A DNA stretch of 64,000 nt from Comamonadaceae bacterium OS-4 (GCA_027924025.1 AP026970.1:3122501-3186500), one strand, 5' to 3'; counted from the stretch's first letter, positions 8,903 through 17,385 are shown. The notes: a model not told the origin generated them from the sequence alone. Program-made: numbers and translations.

Positions 8903-9913
8903 TTAGTTGTAGAGGGAAGGACGAGCGGGCAACTCAATCGCAACAGCCTGACCGTTGCTTTCTTGTGCCAACACACACGCGTCGGACGTGACTGCAGCTG
9001 CAAAGCCGTCCCATGCACTGGGGCCGGTCGCGCCGCCTTTCGAGGCCGCAGCGATAAAGTGGTTCAGTTCCACGTCGTAACTGGCCACAAAGCGGTCTTT
9101 CCAGTCAGTGAGGATCGTGCTCTGGCGCTTGGCGCCCAGGCGCATGTCTACAGTCATCGGCTCGGGGAGCTTGGCGGTGCCTTCTTCACCCACCACTTCG
9201 CATTGGATGTCGTAGCCGTAGGCACAGTTCACAAAAATTTCTACGTTGATCAGCACTCCCTTCTGGGTTTCCAGCACCACCACTTGAGGGTCGCGCAACT
9301 TGGTGTGGCTGCGGGCAGCGTTGCGGGGGTAAAGCACGCGGGCAGATACGTAGTCGTCATTCAGCAACCAACGGAACACATCGATCTCATGGATCATGGT
9401 GTCGTGAATTGCCATGGGCGTGAGGTAAGCCTCAGGCACTGCAGGGTTGCGATGCGCGGCGTGCACCAGGATGGGTGCGCCGGTGTGATTTTCCACCGCA
9501 TGCTTCAGCGCTACGTAACCTGCGTCGTAACGGCGCATGAAACCCACTTGCACCAAACGACGGCCGAACTTGACCTCCGCATCCACAATGCGGCGTGCGC
9601 CTTCTGCGGTAGTGGCCAAGGGCTTTTCGCAGAACACGGGTTTGCCGGCAGCAATAGCGGCCAACACATAGGGCTCATGGGTGGCACCCCAAGAGGTCAC
9701 CAGCACCGCTTGCACTTCAGGTGCCGCTATCAATGCTTCGCCGGTGTCGTACAACTTGGCGTTGGGTGCGAGGTCTTTGCGAACGGCTTCGGCGCTGGCC
9801 GCGTTCACGTCGGACAGGGCCACCACTTCTGCACCTGCGAGCACTTGTTGAATGCGACGTGTATGGTCGCGGCCGATCATGCCGGTGCCGATAACACCAA
9901 TTTTCAAAGTCAT
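8903..9913 (-). CDS. iolG: Inositol 2-dehydrogenase, Bacillus-type IolG
   Basis: This 336-residue Gfo/Idh/MocA enzyme oxidises myo-inositol to 2-keto-myo-inositol (scyllo-inosose) with NAD+. The Rossmann motif [12 protein letters not shown] is at residues 5-16. The conserved blocks [45 protein letters not shown] and [11 protein letters not shown] closely match the Bacillus subtilis IolG pattern. The start at 9911-9913 is chosen because AGGAG lies just upstream; a longer frame exists but is unsupported. It lies between the iolH-like and iolI-like genes, 20 bases after the former. A second, different IolG-type gene occurs at 13133. Confidence 0.93.
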   Translation of the reverse strand: MTLKIGVIGTGMIGRDHTRRIQQVLAGAEVVALSDVNAASAEAVRKDLAPNAKLYDTGEALIAAPEVQAVLVTSWGATHEPYVLAAIAAGKPVFCEKPLATTAEGARRIVDAEVKFGRRLVQVGFMRRYDAGYVALKHAVENHTGAPILVHAAHRNPAVPEAYLTPMAIHDTMIHEIDVFRWLLNDDYVSARVLYPRNAARSHTKLRDPQVVVLETQKGVLINVEIFVNCAYGYDIQCEVVGEEGTAKLPEPMTVDMRLGAKRQSTILTDWKDRFVASYDVELNHFIAAASKGGATGPSAWDGFAAAVTSDACVLAQESNGQAVAIELPARPSLYN

Positions 9914-9933
9914 GGAATATCTCCTGAGGGTTG

Positions 9934-10836
9934 TTACTTGTTGGAAAACTTGTCGAGGTAGCGCTGCATTTCGCTGCGCATAAAGCGGCTGGAGTCCTCC
10001 GCGCGGTCTTCCCACGCAAACACGCAGGAAGACATCACGCCATCGAACTTCACTTCTGCCAGCGTCTTAAAAAAGAGATCCCAGTCAATTTCCCCTTGCC
10101 CCATGTCCAAATGCTGGTGCACCCGGATTTGGTCAGAGCCCGGAGGGTTGACGATGTAGCGCAGTTGGCTGCTCTTCTTGTGATTAAAGGTATCCGCCAC
10201 CCGCACATGGGCCAGTACAGGAGCCGCCTCTTTGATCAAGGCTGCCATGTCATCGCCGTAATAGAAGGTGTGCGGTGCGATGTAAGACAGCTTCAACGCC
10301 TTGGAGCCGATGTTCTTCACGATGTCCGCAGCGGGCTGCATGGTCTCTACCCAGTCTTCGGGGTGTGGCTCCACCGACAGCGTGATGCCTTCACGCTCAA
10401 AGATAGGCAGCAACTCATCCATGGAGCGGAACCAGGCGGCTTCGCACATCTCTTTGGTGTTAGCACCCGGGCGCTCCCCTACCGAGCGCTCTGGAGAAGA
10501 ACCCCGGCCGAATTCGGACACCATCAACTGGCAATCCATCTCCACGGCAACCTCAATAGCCTTCTTCCAGCAACGCATGGCCCACTGGCGCTCGTCCTCA
10601 AACGGGCTGGCCCAGCGGTACATGGGCTGCAGGGAGGCCAAACCGACGCCGGAAGCTTTCATGGCAGCCCTGAAACCGGCCATGCGTTCCTTGGTAGCTC
10701 GGGGCATGACCCACCAGTCCAGAAAGTCAGAGCGGGGGGAGAGTTCGATCTGGTCATAACCCAACGCAGCGACCGCAGCGGGCAGCTCGCTCAGGCTCAA
10801 GTGCCTGATCATGTAAGGATCTAAGGCGATTTTCAT
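9934..10836 (-). CDS. IolH-like sugar isomerase/epimerase (TIM barrel)
   Basis: This 300-residue TIM-barrel protein starts [13 protein letters not shown] with CAGGAG a few bases upstream. Segments [34 protein letters not shown] and [18 protein letters not shown] resemble, from memory, the B. subtilis IolH protein, whose exact reaction is not established. The position, first in a leftward unit with iolG and an iolI-like gene, supports a role in inositol or related cyclitol catabolism. It could also be an inosose dehydratase-like or general sugar epimerase. Confidence 0.7.
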   Translation of the reverse strand: MKIALDPYMIRHLSLSELPAAVAALGYDQIELSPRSDFLDWWVMPRATKERMAGFRAAMKASGVGLASLQPMYRWASPFEDERQWAMRCWKKAIEVAVEMDCQLMVSEFGRGSSPERSVGERPGANTKEMCEAAWFRSMDELLPIFEREGITLSVEPHPEDWVETMQPAADIVKNIGSKALKLSYIAPHTFYYGDDMAALIKEAAPVLAHVRVADTFNHKKSSQLRYIVNPPGSDQIRVHQHLDMGQGEIDWDLFFKTLAEVKFDGVMSSCVFAWEDRAEDSSRFMRSEMQRYLDKFSNK

Positions 10837-10943
10837 TGTTGTCTCCTGTGTCAAATCGGAACTGCCGATGCAGCGCGACCTGCGCAATGTAGGGGCCAGT
10901 GCGTCAAAAATTTGCGCAATAATTGACGAAAAATCGTCAAATC
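10837..10943. promoter_or_regulatory. Divergent iolH-like / lacI-type regulator promoter region
   Basis: The gap between the leftward iolH-like gene and the rightward LacI-type gene holds an 18-bp inverted repeat at 10923-10940 (TTGACGAAAAATCGTCAA, 7-bp arms). At 10912-10919 there is a short TTGCGCAA palindrome with the CG centre favoured by LacI-family proteins. The larger repeat ends 3 bases before the chosen lacI ATG. I infer autoregulation and control of the iolH-iolG-iolI unit. Confidence 0.55.
10923..10940. promoter_or_regulatory. Inverted repeat, probable operator of the LacI-type regulator
   Basis: TTGACGA and TCGTCAA form perfect 7-bp arms separated by four A residues. The repeat includes a TTG that could be read as a more upstream start for the regulator; the palindrome is a reason to prefer the ATG at 10944. 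Confidence 0.55.
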
Positions 10944-12002
10944 ATGGTTAACCCTCATCGCAAAAAAAAGACGGCCCGTTTCACCGAAATTGCCGCACTG
11001 GCAGGGGTCAGCATTGCCACCGTTGACCGGGTGCTGAACGAGCGCGACACCGCCTCGGTTAAGACACGCGAGAAGGTGGTACAGGCAGCGCGCCAGCTGG
11101 GCGTGCCACGGGTGCTACCCGAGACCCGGCATGGACTGGTACACATCGATATCGTGCTGCCGGACAACCCATCACCTTTTTTCAAACGCTTGAATCAGGC
11201 CATGCAGCGCGGCGTAGCCATGCTCGACAAGCGGCTCGTTGTGCACCGCATAACCACCCCGGAGGAAGACGAAATGGCTCTGGTCCGCGCGATCGGGCCA
11301 CGCCGCTACCAACGCAAAGCTCTGATCGTGGCAGCGCCGGATACCCCGGCAGTGCGTCAGGCGCTGCAACAAGCGCGCGCCAACGGAGAGCATGTAGCCA
11401 TGGTGGTCACCCGCGTGAATGACGTACCGCAGGCCGACTATGTGGGCATTGACAACTATGCCGCGGGCCGGACTGCGGGCTACCTGCTGGGGCGGCTGTG
11501 TCACCGCGAGGGCAGAATTCTCATGCTCTCAAGCCGGCTGGATTACTTGGGCCACATTGAGCGCAGCAGCGGTTGCCGCGATGTACTGAGAGCGCAGTTT
11601 CCGCATTTGCGCTGCGATTCGGACGTAGCTGAAACCCATGACGATCCGGACCGCTGCTATCTCGCGCTCAAAAAAGCTTTGCAAGGCAAGCACGATGTGG
11701 TGGGCCTCTACAACACCGGCGCGGGCTCACCCGGCATTCACGCCGCATTGCAGCGTTTTGCGAAAGACAAAGTGTGCTGGATCACCCATGAAATCTCAGA
11801 CGACCACCGGCAATACCTACAGCAAGGCATATTGGATGTCGTGATTGACCAGGACCCGGATATGCAAGCCATCCGCGCCCTGCAACAGGTGCTAGTGGCG
11901 GTGGGTATGAGCCCGTCGTCCCTGAACTTTGCCGAAAAGACCGGCGATTTCCGTCTCTACTTTGCAGAAAATATGGGTAAAGACCCCTACCTTGCGGTGT
12001 AA
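10944..12002 (+). CDS. LacI-family transcriptional regulator
   Basis: This 352-residue DNA-binding repressor has an N-terminal LacI helix-turn-helix (FTEIAALAGVSIATVDRVL, about residues 14-32) followed by a periplasmic-binding-protein-like effector domain (HIDIVLPDNPSPFFKRL onward; DYVGIDNYAAGRTAGYLLG typical of the family). The ATG at 10944 is preferred over a TTG seven codons upstream that lies inside a palindrome. Divergent from the iolH-iolG-iolI unit, it is the natural candidate regulator of that unit, with a sugar or cyclitol as effector. Confidence 0.88.
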   Translation: MVNPHRKKKTARFTEIAALAGVSIATVDRVLNERDTASVKTREKVVQAARQLGVPRVLPETRHGLVHIDIVLPDNPSPFFKRLNQAMQRGVAMLDKRLVVHRITTPEEDEMALVRAIGPRRYQRKALIVAAPDTPAVRQALQQARANGEHVAMVVTRVNDVPQADYVGIDNYAAGRTAGYLLGRLCHREGRILMLSSRLDYLGHIERSSGCRDVLRAQFPHLRCDSDVAETHDDPDRCYLALKKALQGKHDVVGLYNTGAGSPGIHAALQRFAKDKVCWITHEISDDHRQYLQQGILDVVIDQDPDMQAIRALQQVLVAVGMSPSSLNFAEKTGDFRLYFAENMGKDPYLAV

Positions 12003-12067
12003 GCAGCCTGTCGCGTGCGGGTACACCCCAGCGGCGAGGAACCTCGTTTTCAATCAGAATACGAAGA

Positions 12068-12079
12068 GAAATTTAGTTC
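12068..12079. promoter_or_regulatory. Weak candidate operator before the RpiR gene
   Basis: GAAATTTAGTTC fits GAA-N6-TTC, a relaxed form of the palindrome seen in the iol promoters, 42 bases before the rpiR-type start. Its arms are short, so autoregulation is only a suggestion. Confidence 0.25.
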
Positions 12080-12121
12080 CACATAGTGCACCCCGCCTCA
12101 CAACAACGAAAGACTCTGCAC

Positions 12122-12994
12122 ATGGCATCCAAGGGCAAGGACAAGACCCCCGTCGACCAGCTGATCGCACGCATTACCTCGGAGTACGACACACTGAGCA
12201 AGCAGCTTAAGGTGATTGCCAAATACGTGGAGCAACACCGTGACCACATTGGGATTGAGGGCATCCAGCAACTGGCCGCAAGCTGCCAAGTGCAGCCCTC
12301 GGCAGTGGTGCGATTTGCCAAGCACTTCGGGTTTTCGGGCTTCTCGGAGATGCAGTTGGTATTCCGCGAGGGATTGACTCGCCAGCTCGCCCCCAGCCGC
12401 AACTACCGCTCCCGCATACGCGACATCATCGATTCCGGCGCAGGCAGCCTGTCCAGCGTGGAGATTGCCCGAGAATTTCTGGCCGGCAGCCAAGCGGCCA
12501 TGCATGAGTTGGAAGCGAACCTCGACGAAATCACGTTCACAAAAGCCGTCAACATGCTGCGCGAAACGGATTGCATCTGGATTGCAGCATCACGCCGCTC
12601 CTTTCCCATTGCGGTCTACCTCGACTACGCGCTGCAGCACACCGACAAGCGGGTGTGCCTCATGTCTGCACTGGGCCATATGCACTTGGGCCAAATGCGC
12701 TCGGTACGCCCAGGTGATGTGATGCTGGCGATTTCGTTCGCGCCGTACGCGGAAGAAACCCTGGCCGCCGTGGCCTTGGCCCAAGAGCGCGGCGCACGGG
12801 TAATTGCCATCACCGACAGCCGCATGAGCCCGCTGGCCAAAGACGCTGAGGCCGTGCTCATCGTGCAGGACAACTCCACTTTCGGCTTCCGGGCGCTCAC
12901 CAGCACCATGGGTCTGGCGCAAAGCCTGTTCATCTCACTGGCGTATGCGCTGGAGCTGCCCTACCGCCCCACTTCGGCACCCACTGAGTCCTAA
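12122..12994 (+). CDS. RpiR-family (IolR-like) transcriptional regulator
   Basis: This 290-residue protein has an N-terminal HTH_6 domain (QLAASCQVQPSAVVRFAKHFG, broken here as QLAASC...VVRFAKHFG, about residues 45-65) and a C-terminal SIS sugar-phosphate-binding domain (about 120-260; VMLAISFAPYAEETLAAVAL, ARVIAITDS). RpiR proteins of this type repress inositol genes in alpha-, beta- and gammaproteobacteria. The ATG at 12122 begins MASKGKDK; a GTG 12 codons upstream is possible but lacks support. It lies between the LacI-type gene and the rightward iolG and probably controls both iol promoters carrying GAAA-N4-TTTC palindromes. Confidence 0.85.
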   Translation: MASKGKDKTPVDQLIARITSEYDTLSKQLKVIAKYVEQHRDHIGIEGIQQLAASCQVQPSAVVRFAKHFGFSGFSEMQLVFREGLTRQLAPSRNYRSRIRDIIDSGAGSLSSVEIAREFLAGSQAAMHELEANLDEITFTKAVNMLRETDCIWIAASRRSFPIAVYLDYALQHTDKRVCLMSALGHMHLGQMRSVRPGDVMLAISFAPYAEETLAAVALAQERGARVIAITDSRMSPLAKDAEAVLIVQDNSTFGFRALTSTMGLAQSLFISLAYALELPYRPTSAPTES

Positions 12995-13132
12995 CGTTTT
13001 AAAAAATTAATATTTCATTTGAAATTTACTTTGGAAAAATATTTTCATAAACGACTTTTTTTCGTATAGTTGTGGCTTCGCGTTGCGCGCGCGTGACTAG
13101 ATACCCATAACCAAACGGAGACAAGAACTTTC
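12995..13132 (+). promoter_or_regulatory. AT-rich promoter region of the rightward iolG genes
   Basis: This gap is strikingly AT-rich between 13000 and 13070 compared with its surroundings. It holds a 14-bp palindrome ATTTCATTTGAAAT at 13012-13025 and GAAAAATATTTTC at 13034-13046; the latter resembles the two operators before iolC and the importer. A GGAGA ribosome-binding site precedes the ATG at 13133. Confidence 0.55.
13034..13046. promoter_or_regulatory. Candidate RpiR/IolR operator, copy 3
   Basis: GAAAAATATTTTC has perfect 5-bp arms and a 3-bp centre. It is one base longer in the spacer than the copies at 4008 and 4038. Confidence 0.4.
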
Positions 13133-14128
13133 ATGAAAAACGTCGCAGTGTTCGGCGCGGGCCGCATTGGCCGCATCCATGCCACCAACCTCGCCGCCCA
13201 ATCGGGCGTGCAACTCAAATACGTTTGCGACGCCATGCCTGCAGCAGCAGCCGACTTGGCACAAACGCTTGGCGCACAAGTGGCAGACATCGACACCGTG
13301 TTTGCCGACAAAAACATCGACGCAGTCGCCATCTGCTCCCCCACCACCACCCACAGCGACCTGATTTCCCGCGCAGCAGCAGCGGGCAAGCACATCTTCT
13401 GCGAAAAGCCAGTTGATTTGTCCGTTCAACGTGCAGAGGCAGTAGCCCAAGCCGTATCCGCCGCCGGCGTGGCTTGCATGATCGGCTTCCAGCGCCGTTT
13501 TGACCCGACGTTTAACGAAGCCAAGATCCGCTTGGACCGTGGCGACATCGGCAACCCCGAAATGCTGGTGATCACCAGCCGTGACCCCGGCGCGCCACCG
13601 GTGGAATACATCCAGCAGTCTGGCGGCATCTTCCGCGACATGCTGATCCACGACTTTGACGTGTTCCGCTGGATCTTGTGCGGCGATGGCGACAAGGCGG
13701 CGTGGCTAAGCGCCACCGGCTCCTGCCTGACCGACCCCGCCATCGGCAAGGCCGGGGACTTTGACTGCACTGCGGTGACCATCAAAACCGTCAAAGGCCG
13801 CCTGTGCCAGATCAACACCACACGCCGCGCCGCCTATGGTTATGACCAGCGCTTTGAAGTGATTGGCTCCAAAGGCATGCTGCAATGCGGTAACCACAAG
13901 CCCAGCGAGGTAACCCAGGCCACGGCCCAAGGCACCTCACAAGACAACCCCGAAGCCTTCTTCCTGCAGCGCTACGCTGCAGCCTATCGCCTGGAGATTG
14001 AGCACTTCTTTACCCAACTGCAAAACGGCGGTAGCTTCCGGACCACCGTGCAAGACGGTGTGGACGCACAGATTCTTGCCGACGCCGCAGCCGAGAGCGC
14101 TGCCAGCAACCGCATCATTCCCTTCTAA
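13133..14128 (+). CDS. iolG: Inositol 2-dehydrogenase, proteobacterial-type IolG
   Basis: This 331-residue Gfo/Idh/MocA oxidoreductase has the Rossmann motif FGAGRIGRIH (residues 6-15), the EKP motif with catalytic lysine (FCEKPVDLS), and GGIFRDMLIHDFDVFRW containing the active-site Asp and His. It matches the IolG group found in alpha- and betaproteobacteria and differs clearly from the Bacillus-like IolG at 8903-9913. It probably oxidises myo-inositol or a stereoisomer using NAD+. It is first in a two-gene rightward unit behind an AT-rich promoter with candidate RpiR sites; the next gene starts 8 bases after its stop. Confidence 0.9.
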   Translation: MKNVAVFGAGRIGRIHATNLAAQSGVQLKYVCDAMPAAAADLAQTLGAQVADIDTVFADKNIDAVAICSPTTTHSDLISRAAAAGKHIFCEKPVDLSVQRAEAVAQAVSAAGVACMIGFQRRFDPTFNEAKIRLDRGDIGNPEMLVITSRDPGAPPVEYIQQSGGIFRDMLIHDFDVFRWILCGDGDKAAWLSATGSCLTDPAIGKAGDFDCTAVTIKTVKGRLCQINTTRRAAYGYDQRFEVIGSKGMLQCGNHKPSEVTQATAQGTSQDNPEAFFLQRYAAAYRLEIEHFFTQLQNGGSFRTTVQDGVDAQILADAAAESAASNRIIPF

Positions 14129-14136
14129 GCCGCAGC

Positions 14137-15156
14137 ATGACCTCGCCTTTGCGTATTGGCATCGTCGGCCTCGGCCGTTTGGGGCAGCGCCATGCCCAAG
14201 CCCTGGCCTTCAGCACCCGCAACTGTGTGCTCACCGCGGCTTGCAGCCCGGTGGAGACAGAGCGGACGTATGCGAGCACCGAGCTGGGCATCCAGCGGGT
14301 GTATGCCCGCTTTGAGGACCTGCTGGCCAGCCCGGATGTGGATGCGGTGGTGCTCGTCACCCCGACCTCTTTGCACGCCGACCAAGCGATTGCCGCCCTG
14401 CAAGCCGGCAAGCATGTGTTTGTGGAAAAGCCCCTCGCCCTGAACCTGCCCGATTGTGAGCGGGTGCTGGCCGAAGCCGACAAGCACCCCGACCTGATCG
14501 CCATGGTGGGCTTTGTGCGTCGTTTTGACCCCAGCTACCGTGCGGCACAGGCCAGTATTGCGGCCGGTGAGATCGGGCGCCCCTTCATCGTGCGTTCGCA
14601 AACCTGCGACCAAAATGACCCGGATGGCTTTTTTGTGCGCTTTGCACCGACTTCGGGCGGTATTTTCATGGACTGCAGCGTGCACGACATTGACCTGGCC
14701 CGCTGGATGCTGGGGCGCCCCAAAGCGCTCAAGGCGTACGCCACAGGTACCGTCGCCCTGCACCCGGGATTGAGCGAGTTTGGAGACGTGGACAACGGCT
14801 TGGCGATCGTGGATTTTGAGGGCGGTGCCAAAGCCGTTTTCTATGCGTCGCGCACCATGGCCCACGGGCATGAAACCAGCACAGAGGTAATCGGGACCGC
14901 AGGCAAGCTGCTAGTTGGTGAGCACGCCGCCCGTGACCGGGTGGTAACCAGCGATGCCCATGGGGTGCGGCATGCGGTGCTCAAGGACTTTTACGAGCGC
15001 TTTGAGGCGGCTTTTGCCGCTGAGATGGGTGAGTTCGTCGCGGCTTGTCGCGGGGAGCGCCAGCTCACGCTGACCTTGTCGGATGCCATGGAGGCAACCC
15101 GCATCGGGCTGGCAATCACCCGCTCGCTCCACAGCGGGATGCCCGAAGCGGTGTAA
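14137..15156 (+). CDS. Gfo/Idh/MocA-family dehydrogenase, possible cyclitol dehydrogenase
   Basis: This 339-residue NAD(P)-dependent oxidoreductase is the third of its superfamily in the iol region. It shows GIVGLGRLGQRH, VFVEKPLALN and GGIFMDCSVHDIDLARW. Close coupling to iolG (8-base gap) suggests it acts on another inositol isomer, such as scyllo-inositol, or on a downstream ketone; the substrate cannot be read directly. Its stop codon lies inside a hairpin at 15150-15174 that also contains the stop of the convergent receiver gene. Confidence 0.82.
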   Translation: MTSPLRIGIVGLGRLGQRHAQALAFSTRNCVLTAACSPVETERTYASTELGIQRVYARFEDLLASPDVDAVVLVTPTSLHADQAIAALQAGKHVFVEKPLALNLPDCERVLAEADKHPDLIAMVGFVRRFDPSYRAAQASIAAGEIGRPFIVRSQTCDQNDPDGFFVRFAPTSGGIFMDCSVHDIDLARWMLGRPKALKAYATGTVALHPGLSEFGDVDNGLAIVDFEGGAKAVFYASRTMAHGHETSTEVIGTAGKLLVGEHAARDRVVTSDAHGVRHAVLKDFYERFEAAFAAEMGEFVAACRGERQLTLTLSDAMEATRIGLAITRSLHSGMPEAV

Positions 15157-15174
15157 GGGCCCTGCCCTTACACC
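15150..15174. terminator. Hairpin shared by two convergent gene ends
   Basis: Perfect 11-bp arms (GGTGTAAGGGC / GCCCTTACACC) surround a CCT loop. Each arm carries the stop codon of one of the convergent genes. There is no T-tract on either side, so termination is uncertain. Confidence 0.5.
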
Positions 15175-15539
15175 AAGCCACAAAACTTCTTGAATGGCCC
15201 GAGCACCGCGTCGCCGCGGAAGGGCTTGACGATCCAGCCGGTCACGCCAATGGCGCGGCCGCGCGCGCGCATCACGGGGTTGTCCTCGGTGGTCAGCATG
15301 ATGATGTGCACCTGCTTGTTGCCCTGCTCGGTCCGGATTTTTTCGGCCATGGCCAAGCCATCCATATTGGGCATGTTCACATCGCTGATGACCAGTTTGA
15401 TACCGGGGTCTGCGTCTAGCTGCAAGAGCCCATCGCGCCCGTCGGTGGCCAGTGTGACCTCGAATCCATGTTGCTGTAAGTAGCTGGAGACGATCTCCCG
15501 CATCGTGCTGGAGTCGTCCACTACCAAAACATTCGCCAT
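15168..15539 (-). CDS. CheY-like single-domain response regulator
   Basis: This 123-residue receiver domain has the acidic pair VVDDSS (residues 6-11), the phospho-acceptor aspartate in ISDVNMPNMDG (about 52), the conserved Thr in MLTTED and the Lys in IVKPFRG. There is no output domain, so it signals by protein contact as CheY does. It is followed upstream (minus-strand order) by a CheX-like gene 45 bases away, and the two probably form a chemotaxis or motility-related signalling pair, with the CheX-like protein possibly controlling its phosphorylation. No flagellar or che operon is in the window. Confidence 0.92.
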   Translation of the reverse strand: MANVLVVDDSSTMREIVSSYLQQHGFEVTLATDGRDGLLQLDADPGIKLVISDVNMPNMDGLAMAEKIRTEQGNKQVHIIMLTTEDNPVMRARGRAIGVTGWIVKPFRGDAVLGPFKKFCGLV

Positions 15540-15584
15540 CTCTACCTACTTCCTGTCCGCACTGTCAGTGGCGCTTGGCGCCAT

Positions 15585-16544
15585 TTAAAACAAATCAAGT
15601 TCACCCGCCTCGCTGGAGTTGGAGGCTGCATATTCCGCAAATTGCTCGGGTGACCAATGGAGGTTGAATATAAACCGCTGCACGATCACCAGTGGCTGGC
15701 CGCCCCGGCGGCTGCTCTCGCTGAGCGAGTAACGCACGCAAAGCTGAGGATCGGGTGAGCCGAAGGAAATGTATTTGTGGGCGTGATTGATCACGATCGG
15801 CACTTGGGCCAACTGGGTCGAAACGCTGATGGGGGCGATATAGCGGTTCTTGAACGCCCCCCAGATCAGGTTGGTGGTCTCGCCCAACATGTTGTTGAGA
15901 TCCCGGAAGTTGAGCTCACCGCCCACGCCGTCATAACTGAAGCCTTTGAGCATGCCCTGCCGGAGGGCGCTCTCCTCGGTCTGCAGCATCATGTAACCGC
16001 GACACCATGAGCTCTCCAGAGGGATGATGGTAGAGACCTCGCCATGGATGATGCGGTCGTGCACCACATAAGGGGGCTCGGCCGTCACGGTCGCGTTGGG
16101 AAACATGGACCGCATGGAGGACAAGGTCAGATCCACAATCCCTTCTACCAGCGCCGTGGGGTAGCGCAGGCTGAAGATGGAGCGCTCGACGCCGAGGCGC
16201 AACTGCTCGATCTCCCCCGTAGCCCAGGGGTAGCGGATGAACTCCCGGTACAGCGCATTCAAGTCGCCGGTGGTGGTCCTGCGTAAAAAAATCGGGAGCT
16301 CGGGGCGCAAGCGGTGGATCGACTCGGCAAGATGCAGCGCATCATGGGTGCCACAGGGCAAGTCTTCCGCGAGCAGCACACCTGCCAGGTCTTTGTTTTG
16401 TTCGAGGCAGCCCAATGCGTCATGGGAGGTGCGCAGCAAGGGGAGCAAACCTACAGAATCGCAAAAATCAGAGAGCAGCTTGCACTGGTGGGCATCGTGC
16501 TCCAGCAACAGTACTTTGGCTTCCAGGTGGGTAGTGTCCGTCAT
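15585..16544 (-). CDS. CheX-like protein with N-terminal receiver-like domain
   Basis: This 319-residue cytoplasmic protein starts MTDTTHLEAKVLLLEHD. Residues about 10-120 resemble a response-regulator receiver, but the usual DD pair reads EHD, so phosphorylation is doubtful. The C-terminal part has a CheC/CheX phosphatase-like signature, NFRDLNNMLGETTNLIWG, with the conserved Glu and Asn expected of CheX. CheX dephosphorylates CheY-P. A longer frame to 16643 exists but has no ribosome-binding site. Its partner is likely the receiver encoded at 15168-15539. Assignment to CheX rests on this motif and is moderately sure. Confidence 0.65.
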   Translation of the reverse strand: MTDTTHLEAKVLLLEHDAHQCKLLSDFCDSVGLLPLLRTSHDALGCLEQNKDLAGVLLAEDLPCGTHDALHLAESIHRLRPELPIFLRRTTTGDLNALYREFIRYPWATGEIEQLRLGVERSIFSLRYPTALVEGIVDLTLSSMRSMFPNATVTAEPPYVVHDRIIHGEVSTIIPLESSWCRGYMMLQTEESALRQGMLKGFSYDGVGGELNFRDLNNMLGETTNLIWGAFKNRYIAPISVSTQLAQVPIVINHAHKYISFGSPDPQLCVRYSLSESSRRGGQPLVIVQRFIFNLHWSPEQFAEYAASNSSEAGELDLF

Positions 16545-16614
16545 CAAAAAATGCCTCAAGCAGTGTTGTGAAACCCTGCGTGACATCGTACACCGGCATT
16601 GTGTAGCCAACCGC

Positions 16615-16636
16615 AAAAGCGGGCCCGAAGGCCCGC
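16615..16636 (-). terminator. Rho-independent terminator of the PEP-CTERM gene
   Basis: A 7-bp stem (GCGGGCC / GGCCCGC) with a CGAA loop on the plus strand is followed by TTTTG when read on the minus strand. It lies 26 bases beyond the PEP-CTERM gene stop. Confidence 0.75.
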
Positions 16637-16662
16637 CCGTCAACTAGGTTTTGAGCCGCGGC

Positions 16663-17196
16663 TCAGGCAGCCTTGTCCTTGCGGCGGCGGGCAATGGCGC
16701 CCATCAGACCCAAACCGGCCAGCAACATGGCGTAGGTCTCAGGCTCAGGAACCGCTGTCACCGAAATGGAGCCGTGATAACCGGTACTGGCAATATTGCT
16801 GTAACCATTCACCTTGAACACAAAGGTGGGGTTGGTGGTGCCATCAATATCAAAAGAGCGCGTGGCCATGTAGCTGATCGGGATCTGGTTCAACGTGGCG
16901 GATGTGACGGTGATCGGGTCCCGGGTCGGAACGTTGCCGCTGGCCTGCTCCATGAAGTTCAGCTCCACATAGTACGCACCCTCTGCCCAGGGACCGCTGG
17001 CGTTTTGAAAGGTGATGGTGTCGGTGCCGGCCACATGTGCCGCGCCGCCCAGCAGGGGGCCGGTGAGGAAGTCGGAGTCATAGTCCGCTTGCCAGTAGCC
17101 AGGCGCAGTTTGGTTCAAATACACGCTCATGGTTCCGGCTTGCGCGCCCGCAGTCAGGCACAGCAAAGTAGCGATGGAAAGGGCTTTTAGTTTCAT
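16663..17196 (-). CDS. PEP-CTERM sorting domain protein
   Basis: This 177-residue exported protein has a signal peptide (cleavage about residue 20, after AGAQA). At the C-terminus it has a PEP-CTERM sorting tag: VPEPETYAM, a hydrophobic helix LLAGLGLMGA and the basic tail RRRKDK. Such proteins are cleaved by an exosortase and anchored or released at the cell surface, usually linked with exopolysaccharide. No exosortase is in this window. The central region (residues 21-145) has no recognised domain. The gene stands alone with its own terminator. Confidence 0.9.
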   Translation of the reverse strand: MKLKALSIATLLCLTAGAQAGTMSVYLNQTAPGYWQADYDSDFLTGPLLGGAAHVAGTDTITFQNASGPWAEGAYYVELNFMEQASGNVPTRDPITVTSATLNQIPISYMATRSFDIDGTTNPTFVFKVNGYSNIASTGYHGSISVTAVPEPETYAMLLAGLGLMGAIARRRKDKAA

Positions 17197-17385
17197 GGGG
17201 GCTCCCGTGCTTGGGTTGGTTGAGCCTGCATCAAGATGACATCCTGAGCGCTCGGAGCCATTGTTTTGCGTGGGCCGATTCCACTCGGTGCGGCAGCGTA
17301 CGCAGGGGCTGTCCGTTCGGGCTATGCCCGGGCCTGAGGTGCGCTTGCACCACCGCTGTGCGATTTACGACCTGCTCAACAATGT

